The notes under the pieces: model-generated | Told to the model about the DNA's origin: nothing | Database searches by the model: none | What the model saw: the letters and a program-made list of their open reading frames with translations, nothing else | Part shown: piece by piece, positions 45,451-55,431 of the stretch | Numbering within the stretch: the first letter of the stretch is position 1 | How the letters are laid out: every line of letters begins with the position of its first letter | Position numbers and translations under genes: made by a program | Origin: Guadua angustifolia | Lineage: Eukaryota > Streptophyta > Magnoliopsida > Poales > Poaceae | Length of the DNA: 64,000 nt | Assembly (NCBI GenBank): GCA_036346375.1 | Contig: CM070511.1 | Location: 11,656,001 to 11,720,000, forward strand | Direction: 5' to 3'

Positions 45451-47167
45451 TCCATTATTTGTCCTATGCGCCACAGACGGAATTCTAGCGGTGAATTTCC
45501 GTGGCATGTCAGCAGTGCAAACGAGAGTTCTCCATGAAATTTATAGCTCAATTCGACAGCAAATGCTAGCTCAAATTGCCAGATAGTGCCGCTCGTTCAA
45601 AGCGGAAGAGAATATTGTGACTTCCATTATTTGTCCTATGCGCCACAGACGGAATTCCAGCGGCGAATTTCCGTGACATGTCAGTAGTGCAAATGAGAGT
45701 TCTCTGTGAAATTTATAGCTCAATTCGACAGCAAATGCTAGCTCGAATTGCTAGATAGTGCCGCTCGTTCAAAGCGGAAGAGAATATTGTGACTTTCATT
45801 ATTTGTCCTATGCGCCACAGACGGAATTCCAGCGGCGAATTTCCGTGGCATGTCAGCAGTGCAAACGAGAGTTCTCCGTGAAATTTATAGCTCAATTCGA
45901 CAGTAAATGCTAGCTCGAATTGCCAGATAGTGCCGCTCGTTCAAAGCGGAAGAGAATATGCTGACTTCCATTATTTGTCCTATGCGCCACAGATGGAATT
46001 CCAGCGGCGAATTTCCGTGGCATGTCAGCAGTGCAAACGAGAGTTCTTCGTGAAATTTATAGCTCAATTCGATAGCAAATACTAGCTCGAATTGCGAGAT
46101 AGTGCCGCTTCGTTCAAAGCGGAAGAATATTGTGACTTCCATTATTTGTCCTATCGCCACGACGGAATTCCAAATGCGAATTTCCGTGGCATGTCAGCAG
46201 TGCAAACAAGAGTTCTCCGTGAAATTTATAGCTCAATTCGACAGCAAATGTTAGCTCGAATTGCTAGATAGTGCCGCTCGTTCAAAGCGAAAGAGAATAT
46301 TGTGACTTCCATTATTTGTCCTATGCGCCACAGACGGAATTCCAGCGACGAAATTCCGTGGCATGTCAGCAGTGCAAACGAGAGTTCTCCGTGAAATTTA
46401 TAGCTCAATTCGACAGCAAATACTGGCTCGAATTGCCAGATAGTGCCGCTCGTTCAAAGCGGAAGAGAATATGCTGACTTCCATTATTTGTCCTATGCGC
46501 CACAGACGGAATTCCAGCGGCGAATTTCCGTGGCATGTCAGCAGTGCAAACGAGAGTTCTCCATGAAATTTATAGCTCAATTCGACAGCAAATGCTAGCT
46601 CGAATTGCCAGATAGTGCCGCTCGTTCAAAGCGGAAGAGAATATGCTGACTTCCATTATTTGTCCTATGCTTCACAGACGGAATTCCAGCGACAAATTTC
46701 CGTGGCATGTCAGCAGTGCAAACGGGAGTTCTCCGTAAAATTTATAGCTCAATTCAATAGGAAATGCTAGCTCAAATTGCCAGATAGTGTCGCTCGTTCA
46801 AAGCGGAAGAGAATATGCTGACTTCCATTATTTGTCCTATGCGCCACAGACGGAATTCCAGTGGCGAATTTCAGTGGCATGTCAGCAGTGCAAACGAGAG
46901 TTCTCCGTGAAATTTATAGCTCAATTCGACAGCAAATGCTAGCTCGAATTGCCAAACAGTGCCGCTCGTTCAAAGCGGAAGAGAATATGCTGACTTCCAT
47001 TATTTGTCCTACGCGCCACAGACGGAATTCCAGCGGCGAATTTCAGTGGCATATCAGCAGTGCAAACGAGAGTTCTCCGTGAAATTTATAGCTCAATTCG
47101 ACAGCAAATGCTAGCTTGAATTGCTAGATAGTGCCGCTCGTTCAAAGCGAAAGAGTTCTCCGTGAAA
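45451..47167. repeat. 172-bp tandem satellite, about ten copies, inside CACTA 3
   Basis: The word TCCATTATTTGTCC recurs at 45451, 45623, 45795 (one change), 45967, 46138, 46308, 46480, 46652, 46824 and 46996. Spacing is 172 bp except 171 and 170 around the fifth copy. The whole unit is shared, including GGAATTCCAGCGGCGAA, GTGGCATGTCAGCAGTG and GCCGCTCGTTCAAAGCGG. The last copy is cut short and passes into a T-rich tail. The minus-strand 60-codon frames repeated through the array are period artefacts: 172 is not divisible by three. Confidence 0.95.
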
Positions 47168-47254
47168 TTTTTAGCATACTTTTCTTTTATTGCTTCTTCT
47201 TTATGTTTCGTTATCAATTTTATTTTTCGTACCAACGCACGGGTATTATTCTAG
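47168..47254 (+). mobile_element. Possible Helitron 3' end
   Basis: After the satellite, a T-rich stretch leads to TACCAACGCACGGGTATTATT and then CTAG followed by T. A 4-bp stem (TACC/GGTA) a few bases before CTAG/T matches the layout of grass Helitron 3' ends, often written with GCACGGGT before CTAGT. The partner 5' TC end was not found, so the extent is unknown. Confidence 0.4.
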
Positions 47255-47379
47255 TAAACCAACATGTCACATCTTATGAAGAACAATTTCCCAAATCTTC
47301 ACATTAATACTGCCTGTAATACTTACAAAATATCTAATAACATATTTGTTGAACCTATTAATAATAGGAATTGAATATT

Positions 47380-47870
47380 GTGTCGAGTCCCACCAGAAAG
47401 CGCGACGATTCAGCGCCACTGGCCCTTCTCGTTCCTTCGCCCCTTCCTTTTCCCCATCGCCAGAGAAGCAGCGGCGGCGGCGGAAGGAGCAGCCCGGCAT
47501 GTGGACTCAGCGCCGGCATGCTGCACAAGCACCGATCCCATCGTCCTCATGGAGACTTCGTCGGAGGAGGTCAGCACCATTCTTTCATCTATTCCTTGAT
47601 CTTAATGACTGAGATTGAACCTAGGTTTTGTTAATCTTTGGACAGCCCTCTCTCCCCCCGGCGGTGTCTCCCCGGTCCCCCAAACAGTGCTTCCTGGCGC
47701 CCACGCAGCGTCTCCCCGGCTGTCTTCCGGCCAGCCTCGACTCCCAGTGTGTCGTCCCCAGTATGCACTCGACCCCGGCAACGTCTTGGTCTCCCCATGT
47801 CTATGCTCCCGCCACACTGCGCTCCTTAGCGGCGTCTCGGCGATCGTCATCTCCCGGTGCATGCTCTAAC
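47380..47870 (+). other. GC-rich exon-like stretch before the COBRA-like exon
   Basis: Two CpG-rich blocks (47395-47580 and 47645-47865) in otherwise AT-rich DNA, like grass first exons or 5' leaders. Frames are open on + but the encoded sequences are Pro/Ser/Arg-rich and not recognised. They may be captured together with the COBRA-like exon downstream. Confidence 0.35.
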
Positions 47871-48248
47871 CCAAACTCTTCCTTATGCTTTGTAGTTCAT
47901 GACTTCATGTTCTTGGTTTTGTAGTTCATCCACTTACAATTCTACAGATTTTATGTACCCAACAAAGTCTAAAAGCATCTCCAACAGTGTCTAAAAACCA
48001 TTCCCAATATGTGATTTAGGGCTTGATTGAAAAAAAAACAACTCCAACCATGCATGTTTTCACTGCGATATCAACCATAGTTTTTAATTTTGACCGGTCT
48101 CAGTACCAAATCTTCCTCCTTACTTCGATCTGTTTTGTTTTATTATCAAGGCTTTTGCATGATTTCGTAAAGGTGTGCTATCAAAGCATAACTCAATTTG
48201 GATTTTGGAGGTACCATGTTTCCTGAAATTTTCCTTTGTGTTCTGCAG

Positions 48249-48328
48249 ATGCATACGATCCGCTTGATCCGAATGGGAACATAACAATCAAGTGGGATGT
48301 AATGCAGTGGACACCAGATGGCTATGTC
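48249..48328 (+). pseudogene. Captured exon of a COBRA-like gene
   Basis: The 80-bp exon is flanked by a T-rich tract with CTGCAG and by the donor GTGAGT. It encodes AYDPLDPNGNITIKWDVMQW followed by TPDGYV, the highly conserved N-terminal block of COBRA-like GPI-anchored proteins that direct cellulose deposition in plant walls. The following exons of that gene (normally beginning just after GYVA) are not found, so this is a one-exon fragment carried in CACTA 3. Identification rests on this one block but the match is strong. Confidence 0.8.
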
Positions 48329-49898
48329 GTGAGTAAACCACTACTGCGTGTTTGGAGCTACATTATTACCATTATTGACCAATTCATAGCATGTCACTAT
48401 TGTTACAGAAGTCCCCATCTACTTTCATGAATCTTACATAAGCAAAGACAATTATTCCACAAGGCCTTTCGTATACTCCAATTTATGCAGATTTGCACTC
48501 AAGTCATCACCATGGTGTTGTACTACCACTGTCTCCAATTGATCAATTGTCGTGTATGAAAGAAGGAAAGGAACATGCACGATCAGCTGTGCAAATAATT
48601 AGAGCCGATAGACAGGCATTAGTTTTCTATTGACAGATAGACAGTATCTCATGCTTACCTAGGTATGCACTTCAGCATAGACAAACTCTAACCATGATAT
48701 TATGAAGACTTCATATCGTCTTTTTCCTCTCCCTCCCCCTAACCAGCATTGGTAGACAATTGTTGTGTTTATGCTTTAATAAGTAGGTAAAGTTGAGGTA
48801 TGTTTTACTATTTGGAAATTGAACCCATATTTGAAAGATAATCATTCAGTGCAACCTGAACCAAGAATCTCAAGGTGACACATCAATGATTTGGCTCCTT
48901 AGGTCCATGTGTCTTCTTTACGTGCTTTCAGATTTTGCTCAACAAATCTCTTCTAGGAAGAATATCTATTGTCAAATATCTTTGTTTATCCACTGCTAGC
49001 TTTTCTGGTTGTAATCAATAGCATGTTTGCTACATGCAATATAGATCTTTGTTACATTGTTGTCCAAATCAAGTAGAGCCCTCCCAACATGGAGAGTTCT
49101 TTCCTGTTTATTTTTTCAGGTCATCATGAATCGAATATGTGAAAGCTCTTGTTTGTTTTGTTACTGAACTAAATCTTGATCAATAGTTCAAGACTACCCA
49201 CGACAAAAGGAAAAAGGAACAGAACATATAATATTCATATGTGGTTGCGTAAATGCTTACAGGATTACCAAACAATAGAAAAATTGTAGGAAAAACATCC
49301 TCTCCAGCTTGCCACTGCTTTTGAAGGTGAAGCCATGCAATTTATTGTTTCTATACAAGATAATGCAATGCATATACTGAGCGGATTGGAAAAAACTATC
49401 GTAACAAGGGATAAATGGTTAGTTCAAGTTGAAAGGACATAATAAGGAATAAGACAAACATAATTTGAAAAAGACAAATGAATGTGGTCATGTCAACATT
49501 CTTGTCAAGCAGCAAAGATAGTCAAGAATGAAATTTCCTAGCTAAAGAATGCACGGCTATGACCAAGACATTCTTCATACTAGATAACCAACAGACTAAT
49601 AACATATATAACACCTCTTCTTGTATGCATGATGAGTTCTTGGGCTAGCTCTTCCTCATACATGCATGTATTTGAATATCGAGCATTGAATTAATATGTA
49701 TTTCTTATAAATTTTAGTGATATAATGTCGTCTAGAAACGAAGGGTTTGCTTCTAGTGTGAGATTTGTGCAATGGCAAGTTAAAAAATTACAGTTGCTAT
49801 TTTTATTGTGGAATTAACAACAAATTTATTTTAATAGTTGCACAATGGATTTGGGAATAATCAAGCTTCTTTTGCGTTGTCGTAAAGGTCCTGCTTGA
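48329..49898. other. CACTA 3 interior, no gene recognised
   Basis: AT-rich sequence with no domain-like frame. Confidence 0.45.
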
Positions 49899-50108
49899 TA
49901 TGTTGCTGGTGTAGAAGGGTTTGTTGAATTTGCATTTGAAGATAAGCCTGAAGGCACCAAGATTTATTGCCCATGTCAGACATGCGTGCACACTATTGTA
50001 CTAACAAGGGATGAGATATATGCACATTTGGTGTGCAATGGGATACTTGAGAATTATGATCAATGGGATTTTCAGGGTGATATTTCAGTGCAACACACTC
50101 ATAATTAG
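49899..50108 (+). pseudogene. CACTA transposase-associated domain remnant
   Basis: A 69-codon frame reading YVAGVEGFVEFAFEDKPEG, IYCPCQTCVHTIVLTRDEIY and AHLVCNGILENYDQWDFQGD. It matches the N-terminal transposase-associated domain also seen in CACTA 1 (30682) and CACTA 2 (60903), with the CPCxxC pair and a later His. A stop (TGA 49896-49898) precedes it and no transposase core follows. It runs on +, opposite to the TnpA-like remnant of the same element. Confidence 0.7.
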
Positions 50109-50364
50109 GAACCAAATTGTCATAGTGATCAAAGGCAAGTTAATATCGACACCGATTCATGATGCATTTGAGCATATGTATGATGACATACCTATGATGA
50201 TGGCAATGCACTGTCAAACATTGTTTCTCAAATCTCAAGTGTTGATGCACTTGTTTGTACCGACTTGGTGAGGATTTCCATTTCTTCCTTGCATCTCTGT
50301 GTGGTGGAGGTGGTGAAATATATTAGCCATTATGTGTGAGCTGACTTCAATTTTGCCTTGTGCC

Positions 50365-51222
50365 AATATTTTTCTAGGAGAAGGATTTGCAATGATGTCC
50401 GAACTAGCATGGCTGCACCACATATTGCGGCATTGCAGCCCTAATAAAATGAAGAATCCCAAGTGGAGCCCTTCAAAGAATAAAGTCCGCCTTGATGACT
50501 CTCGCCAATACACTAGACAAAGGGAGCCATCCTCTTAGAGCGCAACAATATTCTGCATCAGAAATAATGACACTTACACGGGCCACACCATTTGATTATG
50601 GTAGTGGTGCGGTAAACCCAAAAGCTGCTTTGGATCCTGGCCTTGTTCTAGATGCAAGTAAGTTCAATTTTTTTAGATGCAAATCTTTTGTCAATGGCTC
50701 TTTTGCCTTATTCAGTTGCAAGTATTTTGTTAATTAGGCATTTCCCTAGTATTCAGGTAGCGATGTAGTATTCCTTTGGTCTAATTTTGCTTTACTTGTG
50801 TTGATAGATCATCAAGATTACGTCACATTTTTGTGCTCGATCCCCGATGTCGATCATAGTGAAGTATCAAACATAACTGGTTCAGCTTGCAACTCCAGCT
50901 CCAAGGGGCAGCGCCCCTACAATCTCAACATCCCCTCAATCACCATCTCTCAGCTTAAAGGCACTCAAACGGTGAAGCAGATTGTCACGAACGTGGCTGC
51001 CGAGACTGAAACCTACACCATCATGACAAGAATGTCGCCAGAGATTGCGTTGGAGGTTTCGCCTCTGGCGGTGACGGTGCTTGCCGGAGCATCGAGAGAG
51101 ATAACAAAGAACCCTCACAAAGAAGGTCCGTGAATCGTACCTACAGCTTTGGCGAGATCGTGATGAAAGGCGACCGAGGCCACCTTGTCAGAATCCCAAT
51201 CGTAGCCATGGGATTCAATTAG
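50365..51222 (+). pseudogene. Captured C-terminal exons of a subtilisin-like protease gene (SBT2-like)
   Basis: The exon region 50365-50657 carries the catalytic-Ser block (TSMAAPHI, with one base missing just before it), then KNPKWSPS and TLTRATPFDYGSGAVNPKAA with LDPGLVLDA. After a 150-bp intron (donor GTAAGT, acceptor GATAG), exon 50808-51222 has YVTFLCSIPDV and SEVSNITGSACNSS, a fibronectin-III-like tail, and, in a shifted frame, TYSFGEIVMKGDRGHLVRIP with VAMGFN and TAG at 51220. Plant SBT2 proteases are secreted serine peptidases. Here the N-terminal half is missing and there are at least three frameshifts, so it is a fragment captured by CACTA 3. Confidence 0.85.
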
Positions 51223-52040
51223 ATAGGCAAGTGCTGCCGTGCTAGAGAATAGAAAGTGAGGTATGCCTCTGAAGCCTTGAGCTGAGGAATGTTGTAATTT
51301 TTTTGTAGCCTAGTAGAAAATAAAGAGTTAGCACAATATTGTAGTATTATTCCTCGTTATGCTTGTGCTCGTGTTGTAAAATATTTGTGGGTATCTTAAG
51401 CCTTCGTGCCATGATCGGAGAGCTCCATGTATGATGAATCCAACCTTGTTCCAATGCATGGGAATCTTAAGTTAAGTTTACATCAATGAGATTATGAAGC
51501 GCCACAGATAAATATTGATTTGCAAATGGTATGATCTGGATAGCTCCATGTATGATGTATCCAACCTTGTTCCAATGCAGCATCATTTGTTCTTTTTAGA
51601 AAAGGTATCATTATTTGTTAGATGAAGCAAGATTTTTTTTAGGAAACACTTCTTTTTGGAGAATCATTATCGTATCTTTCTAAAAAACCTATTCTTTGTA
51701 TTGGCTACATATCGCCAGTAGTGCAGCTCTGTCGAGCGATCGGGCATGCCAACGAAGCCTCGAGAAGTGATACAGGATGTAAAGTAGACGGCAATGGGTC
51801 ACGCCAAGATGGACTGATGGAGACCTTCGGCTTCGGATGTAGGAGGATGAAGATAAGAGGCTGAGAAGATGAGAGAAGGTAGAAGAAAGCGTGGTTTTAT
51901 TGACATATGGGGCCCATTAAGCAAGTTTTGTTGAGTTTGCGTTGTGTCTTCCACTACGGTGCCAAAACCACCCATGAAAATTTGGCCAAAAAAACAAAGC
52001 GATCTACAGATAATTCTTGCAATAGTTGACAAATGTTGCC
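51223..52040. other. CACTA 3 interior: probable captured 3' flank of the protease gene
   Basis: It follows the protease stop directly. A phrase around GATAGCTCCATGTATGATG occurs twice (near 51415 and 51538), a local duplication. No gene seen. Confidence 0.4.
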
Positions 52041-52258
52041 ACTGGTTGTTTAACCCCACGGATGATGCTTGCAACGCTTTGCAAGCATTGCCACCCTGTT
52101 GCTTGCAACGCATAACATCATGTGTTGCTATGTATCCGTTGTTTAACCCTGTGGATGATGCTTGCAACGCTTTGCAAGCGTTGCTACCTGTTACTTGCAA
52201 CACATAATATCATGTGTTGCTATGTATCCGTTGTTAAAGGGGTGTTCCTGTTGTAGTG
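52040..52258. repeat. CACTA 3 right subterminal repeats and terminus
   Basis: TTGCAACGC, GCGTTGC and CCGTTGT units are repeated, including a near-duplicate about 75-bp block (52060-52135 and 52135-52210), before the terminal repeat ending GTAGTG. Confidence 0.8.
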
Positions 52259-52303
52259 AAAACGCTAAAAACTTTAGGACCAATCGCTGCCGGCTCCCAT
52301 ACC

Positions 52304-52381
52304 GATGGGATGTTTGATTGCAACGCGTTGGATTGGGAATTTCAAGAACATGTTGTTTGGATGCGCAGATCACAACATTGG
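52304..52381. repeat. Right copy of the CACTA 3 flank repeat
   Basis: Direct repeat of 40714-40810. The 34-bp core at 52310-52343 is identical, and the rest matches with a gap of about 20 bp, ending in CAGATCAC in both. Confidence 0.85.
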
Positions 52382-52424
52382 ACGACAATGTAACAAAGCA
52401 TTCAAACCATTAACAATTAACATA

Positions 52425-53109
52425 CACTACTATACAAACCCCCGTATATGCTGCTCCATCACTGCCAGTGGCTAACGCCAGTCCATATTAAGGACTGACA
52501 CTAAAACCCCATTCGAAAAGAACCAGCAGTGATTCATGATATGGTCCGGCAGAGATAAAAGGGACATTAACATTGCCGGTCCGTATCACAAGCCGGCAGT
52601 GATAATCAAGTATCATTGCTGGTTCGTGTCTTGATCCGGTAGTGATAACTGGATACGGAATCGGATGGAGATAAACTTTATATGAAAATTGTAGTTCTCG
52701 ATGAGATCTACAAATTTTGTAGTTGAAAACTTTTTATTTGAGGTCGTTTAGATGCTCAAATAAGCGTAACAATGTTTCAGGGAACAAGGATCAAAAGGAA
52801 AGCATATATCCTATTACCATCACTAGTAACTTTGTGGTGGAATGGTAAAGAAGCGTCACACAAGGTGAGAGGACCCGGGTTCAAGTGCCACGAACCGCAT
52901 GCGAATGTATTTCATGTGAAAAATCATGTGATTTGCGACACGCGATCTCGTGCGTATAATACAGGGTGGTCCAGGTGCAAATAATTTTTTTAATTTACCG
53001 AGTGATTTTTGTATTACAGACTATCATTACTGACCAATCACTGCCGGTTCCAATGTTCGGCAGTGATGCCAGTTTGGAACCGACAGTGATATGGTGTTTT
53101 GTAGTAGTG
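52425..53109. mobile_element. CACTA-type MITE (685 bp)
   Basis: The left end CACTACTATACAAACCCCC and the complement of the right end CACTACTACAAAACACC form the inverted repeat. The triplet ATA flanks both sides exactly. Subterminal words CACTGCCGG and CCGGCAGTGAT repeat in both orientations. No coding capacity. Confidence 0.85.
52845..52900 (+). other. tRNA-like pol III promoter words inside the MITE
   Basis: TGGTGGAATGGTA (A-box-like) is followed about 30 bp later by GGGTTCAAGTGCC (B-box-like), a spacing close to that of tRNA-derived SINEs. No cloverleaf or A-tail seen. Confidence 0.3.
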
Positions 53110-53112
53110 ATA

Positions 53113-53420
53113 GCCCTAGTACAGAATTAAACATTCATAATATTTATCGCAACAATATCTATAACTAAGCCTCCATGTTATTCTTAGAAGATCAAAAGCT
53201 AAAAATTCCCACATTAATTAGACAAAAACAGAAATAACTAGATATTCCCACATTAATCACGAAAAAAAATCATTTTGATTGTCTATTCTCGGCATACCAG
53301 TGTAATCTACCGCTCAGATTAAGTATCTTGTGACCTAGTCATGTGCTATTTTAATAGCTAGTGTGCAATAGACATAAGAATTTGAGTTGAACTATAAAAC
53401 ACAAGTACAACACCTGCATG
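53113..53420. other. Intergenic, nothing recognised
   Basis: AT-rich DNA between the MITE and a hAT-like terminus. Confidence 0.5.
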
Positions 53421-53978
53421 TAGGGGTGCAAATGTAGCGGATAATTCCTGACCGTTCGTCCATCCGTATAAATTCGGATACTATTTGGAGCGTAATTTTG
53501 GATATTTGTTTTTTTTCGAACATCAGATACAAATATTCGGATAGTTTTTTCGGATGCGAAAATAGATTCGGAACAAAAGTATCCATCAGATTCGGATATG
53601 ACCATAATTTTATTCAGATATATTCAGTTATTATCTGGTAAAATATCCGATTATGAAACCCTAGTCCGGTTCCTATCCCAGCCATCCAAAATCCCCTACC
53701 CGATTGCCAACTCCCCATCCCCAGTCCCCACTCATCGCCACCTCCCCATCCCCAGTCCCTAGTCCCCACTCATCACCGCCGGGCCCTGAATTCCTCATCA
53801 TGCAGTTGTCGGTCAGCCGCCTCACCTTCGTGTCCCTCCAGAGCCTCAGCGTCACATGGTCGCTGGTCGGCCGCCTCGCCTTCACGTCCCTCCAAAGCAA
53901 CCGCGATGATCTCCTGGCTGCCACCGCGAAGATCTCCTGTGTCCTCTAGGCCCGACCATGTCCCTGCGCTGGTCCACC
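53421..53978 (+). mobile_element. Left end of a probable hAT element, cut by CACTA 2
   Basis: It starts TAGGGGTGCAAATG, a hAT-type terminus, followed by AT-rich sequence in which TTCGGAT and ATCCGTAT-like words recur in both orientations, as in hAT subterminal regions. After about 53660 it turns into C-rich exon-like sequence starting AAACCCTAGTCC. CACTA 2 interrupts it at 53979. The right end is not in the window, so the 8-bp duplication cannot be tested. Confidence 0.5.
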
Positions 53979-54420
53979 CACTACAAGGCTGAAGATTTTC
54001 CCCGAGTGTTTTCCACACTCGGGATAGGGGACAAAATACTCGGGATACCCTATCCCGAGTGGGCACACTCGGCGTAGTGCACTCGGTGATATTTTATCGA
54101 GAAAAGTAGGCTACCCCGAGTGTACTCTCAACAAAAATAAACTATACCTGAGTGCACTCTCGGGATAGCCCCCCGCCCCCGTGGCGGACAGGGTAGCGAC
54201 ACATCAACATGTATACCGAGTGGGCACTCGGGATAGGTTTGTCTCTAGTGCGAGTGCACTCTCGGGATAGGGTCCTCTCTAGTGCGAGTGCACTCTCGGG
54301 ATAGGGTCCTCTCTAGTGCGAGTGCACTCTTGGGATAGGGTACTGATGGATATCCCGAGTGCACTCTCGGGATAGGGTATTGATGGATATCCTGAGTGCA
54401 CTCTCGGGATAGCTACCATG
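53979..54420. repeat. CACTA 2 left terminus and subterminal repeats
   Basis: After the terminus, the unit GAGTGCACTCTCGGGATAG and its variants occur at least eight times, with a run of near-identical 45-bp units at 54250-54420. Confidence 0.88.
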
Positions 54421-55431
54421 CCCTGCCCACAAAACAGCCGGCTCAAATTTTCAATAAACAGCCACAAATAATATAACACATCAATTCACATTTCAATATA
54501 GCATTATCAATTCAAATTTCAATAATACACATCCACAATATCAATTCAATAATACACATCCACAATATCAATTCACATTATCAATATAACAAAAACAATG
54601 CCATAATCCATCCACAAAACAATGCACATATCATAAACATTCCTTCGCACATTCACATACAATGCATCGCACATTCACATACAATGCACATATCACAAAC
54701 ATTTTTACATTCCTTCAACATGACTCCAACATATTTGTAAGTGCACATATCACAAATGAAGTTCGAAATTCAAAAGTCCGAAGTTCAACAAATAAAGTCC
54801 ACATACAAAAAGTATAAGAAGTTCTACATATCACATCCATACCAAATCCAAAACCACTCCTCGTGGGCTAGATTAATCCAATTAGCTTCAGTCTCTTGTT
54901 TCTTCATCCTCTGCACATTACATTTGAAGAATAGAACATGTTATGTCATTTTCATTCAATACCATATATGGTTACATATTTATATAAAAGACATATAAGT
55001 TAAATGTATTCGCACACACTATATATCCATACATAACATCAAGTAAGGCAAATTTTTTGAATAACAAGTCATCAAGCAAATCAGATATGATTACTCACCT
55101 GGAGATGCAAACCAGTTTATTTCATGATTTGGAATCCCAACATTACCTTCACCCGATAAGGCATCCCCTGGACTATTTCTCGATGATTGTCCAATGTTAA
55201 TAGCATGATGAGAGTTTTGGGTGTCCTAACCAGATATTTCAATTTAGTACGTATGCATAGTTTCATATATCTACCCAACATGAAGTTATATACATACCTC
55301 TTGTCTTAGTTGATGTTGAGGCGTCGAGAATGCATTGAAGTTAAAGTTCAATACAGGCGGTGGAGGAGGTGGATTTCCTGAAGAGGTTGCTATAGCATAA
55401 TCCTGCCAACAAGAGTATTACCATTTGACTA
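54421..55431. other. CACTA 2 interior near its left end
   Basis: At 54470-54730 AC/AT-rich direct repeats (ATCAATTCACAT, CACATATCACAAAC words) occur. A similar repeat-rich zone is at the same place in CACTA 1. The rest is probably 3' untranslated and last-exon sequence of the TnpA-like gene. Confidence 0.5.

Larger units (their letters stand above)
40817..52258. mobile_element. CACTA DNA transposon 3, gene-capturing (Pack-CACTA type), 11.4 kb
   Basis: The left end CACTACAAAAGGACACCCCT and the complement of the right end CACTACAACAGGAACACCCC form the terminal inverted repeat. The triplet AAA flanks both sides (40814-40816 and 52259-52261), an exact 3-bp duplication. GCGTTGC/GCAACGC words are clustered in both subterminal regions (40845-41120 and 52060-52240). 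The interior holds a TnpA-like exon, a transposase-associated-domain remnant, fragments of at least three cellular-type genes with intron-exon structure, and a 172-bp tandem array. No transposase core is present, so it would need enzymes in trans. Confidence 0.85.

Noticed and set aside
45713..46580. A family of near-identical 60-codon minus-strand frames, as if a repeated small protein gene
   Set aside because: They arise once per 172-bp satellite unit. The period is not a multiple of three, frames do not run on between units, and similarity is as high outside the frame as inside.
53704..54066. Overlapping frames on both strands at the CACTA 2 left boundary
   Set aside because: They run across the transposon end at 53979 and are C-rich low-complexity sequence. 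They may be a hAT first exon but I cannot support a product.
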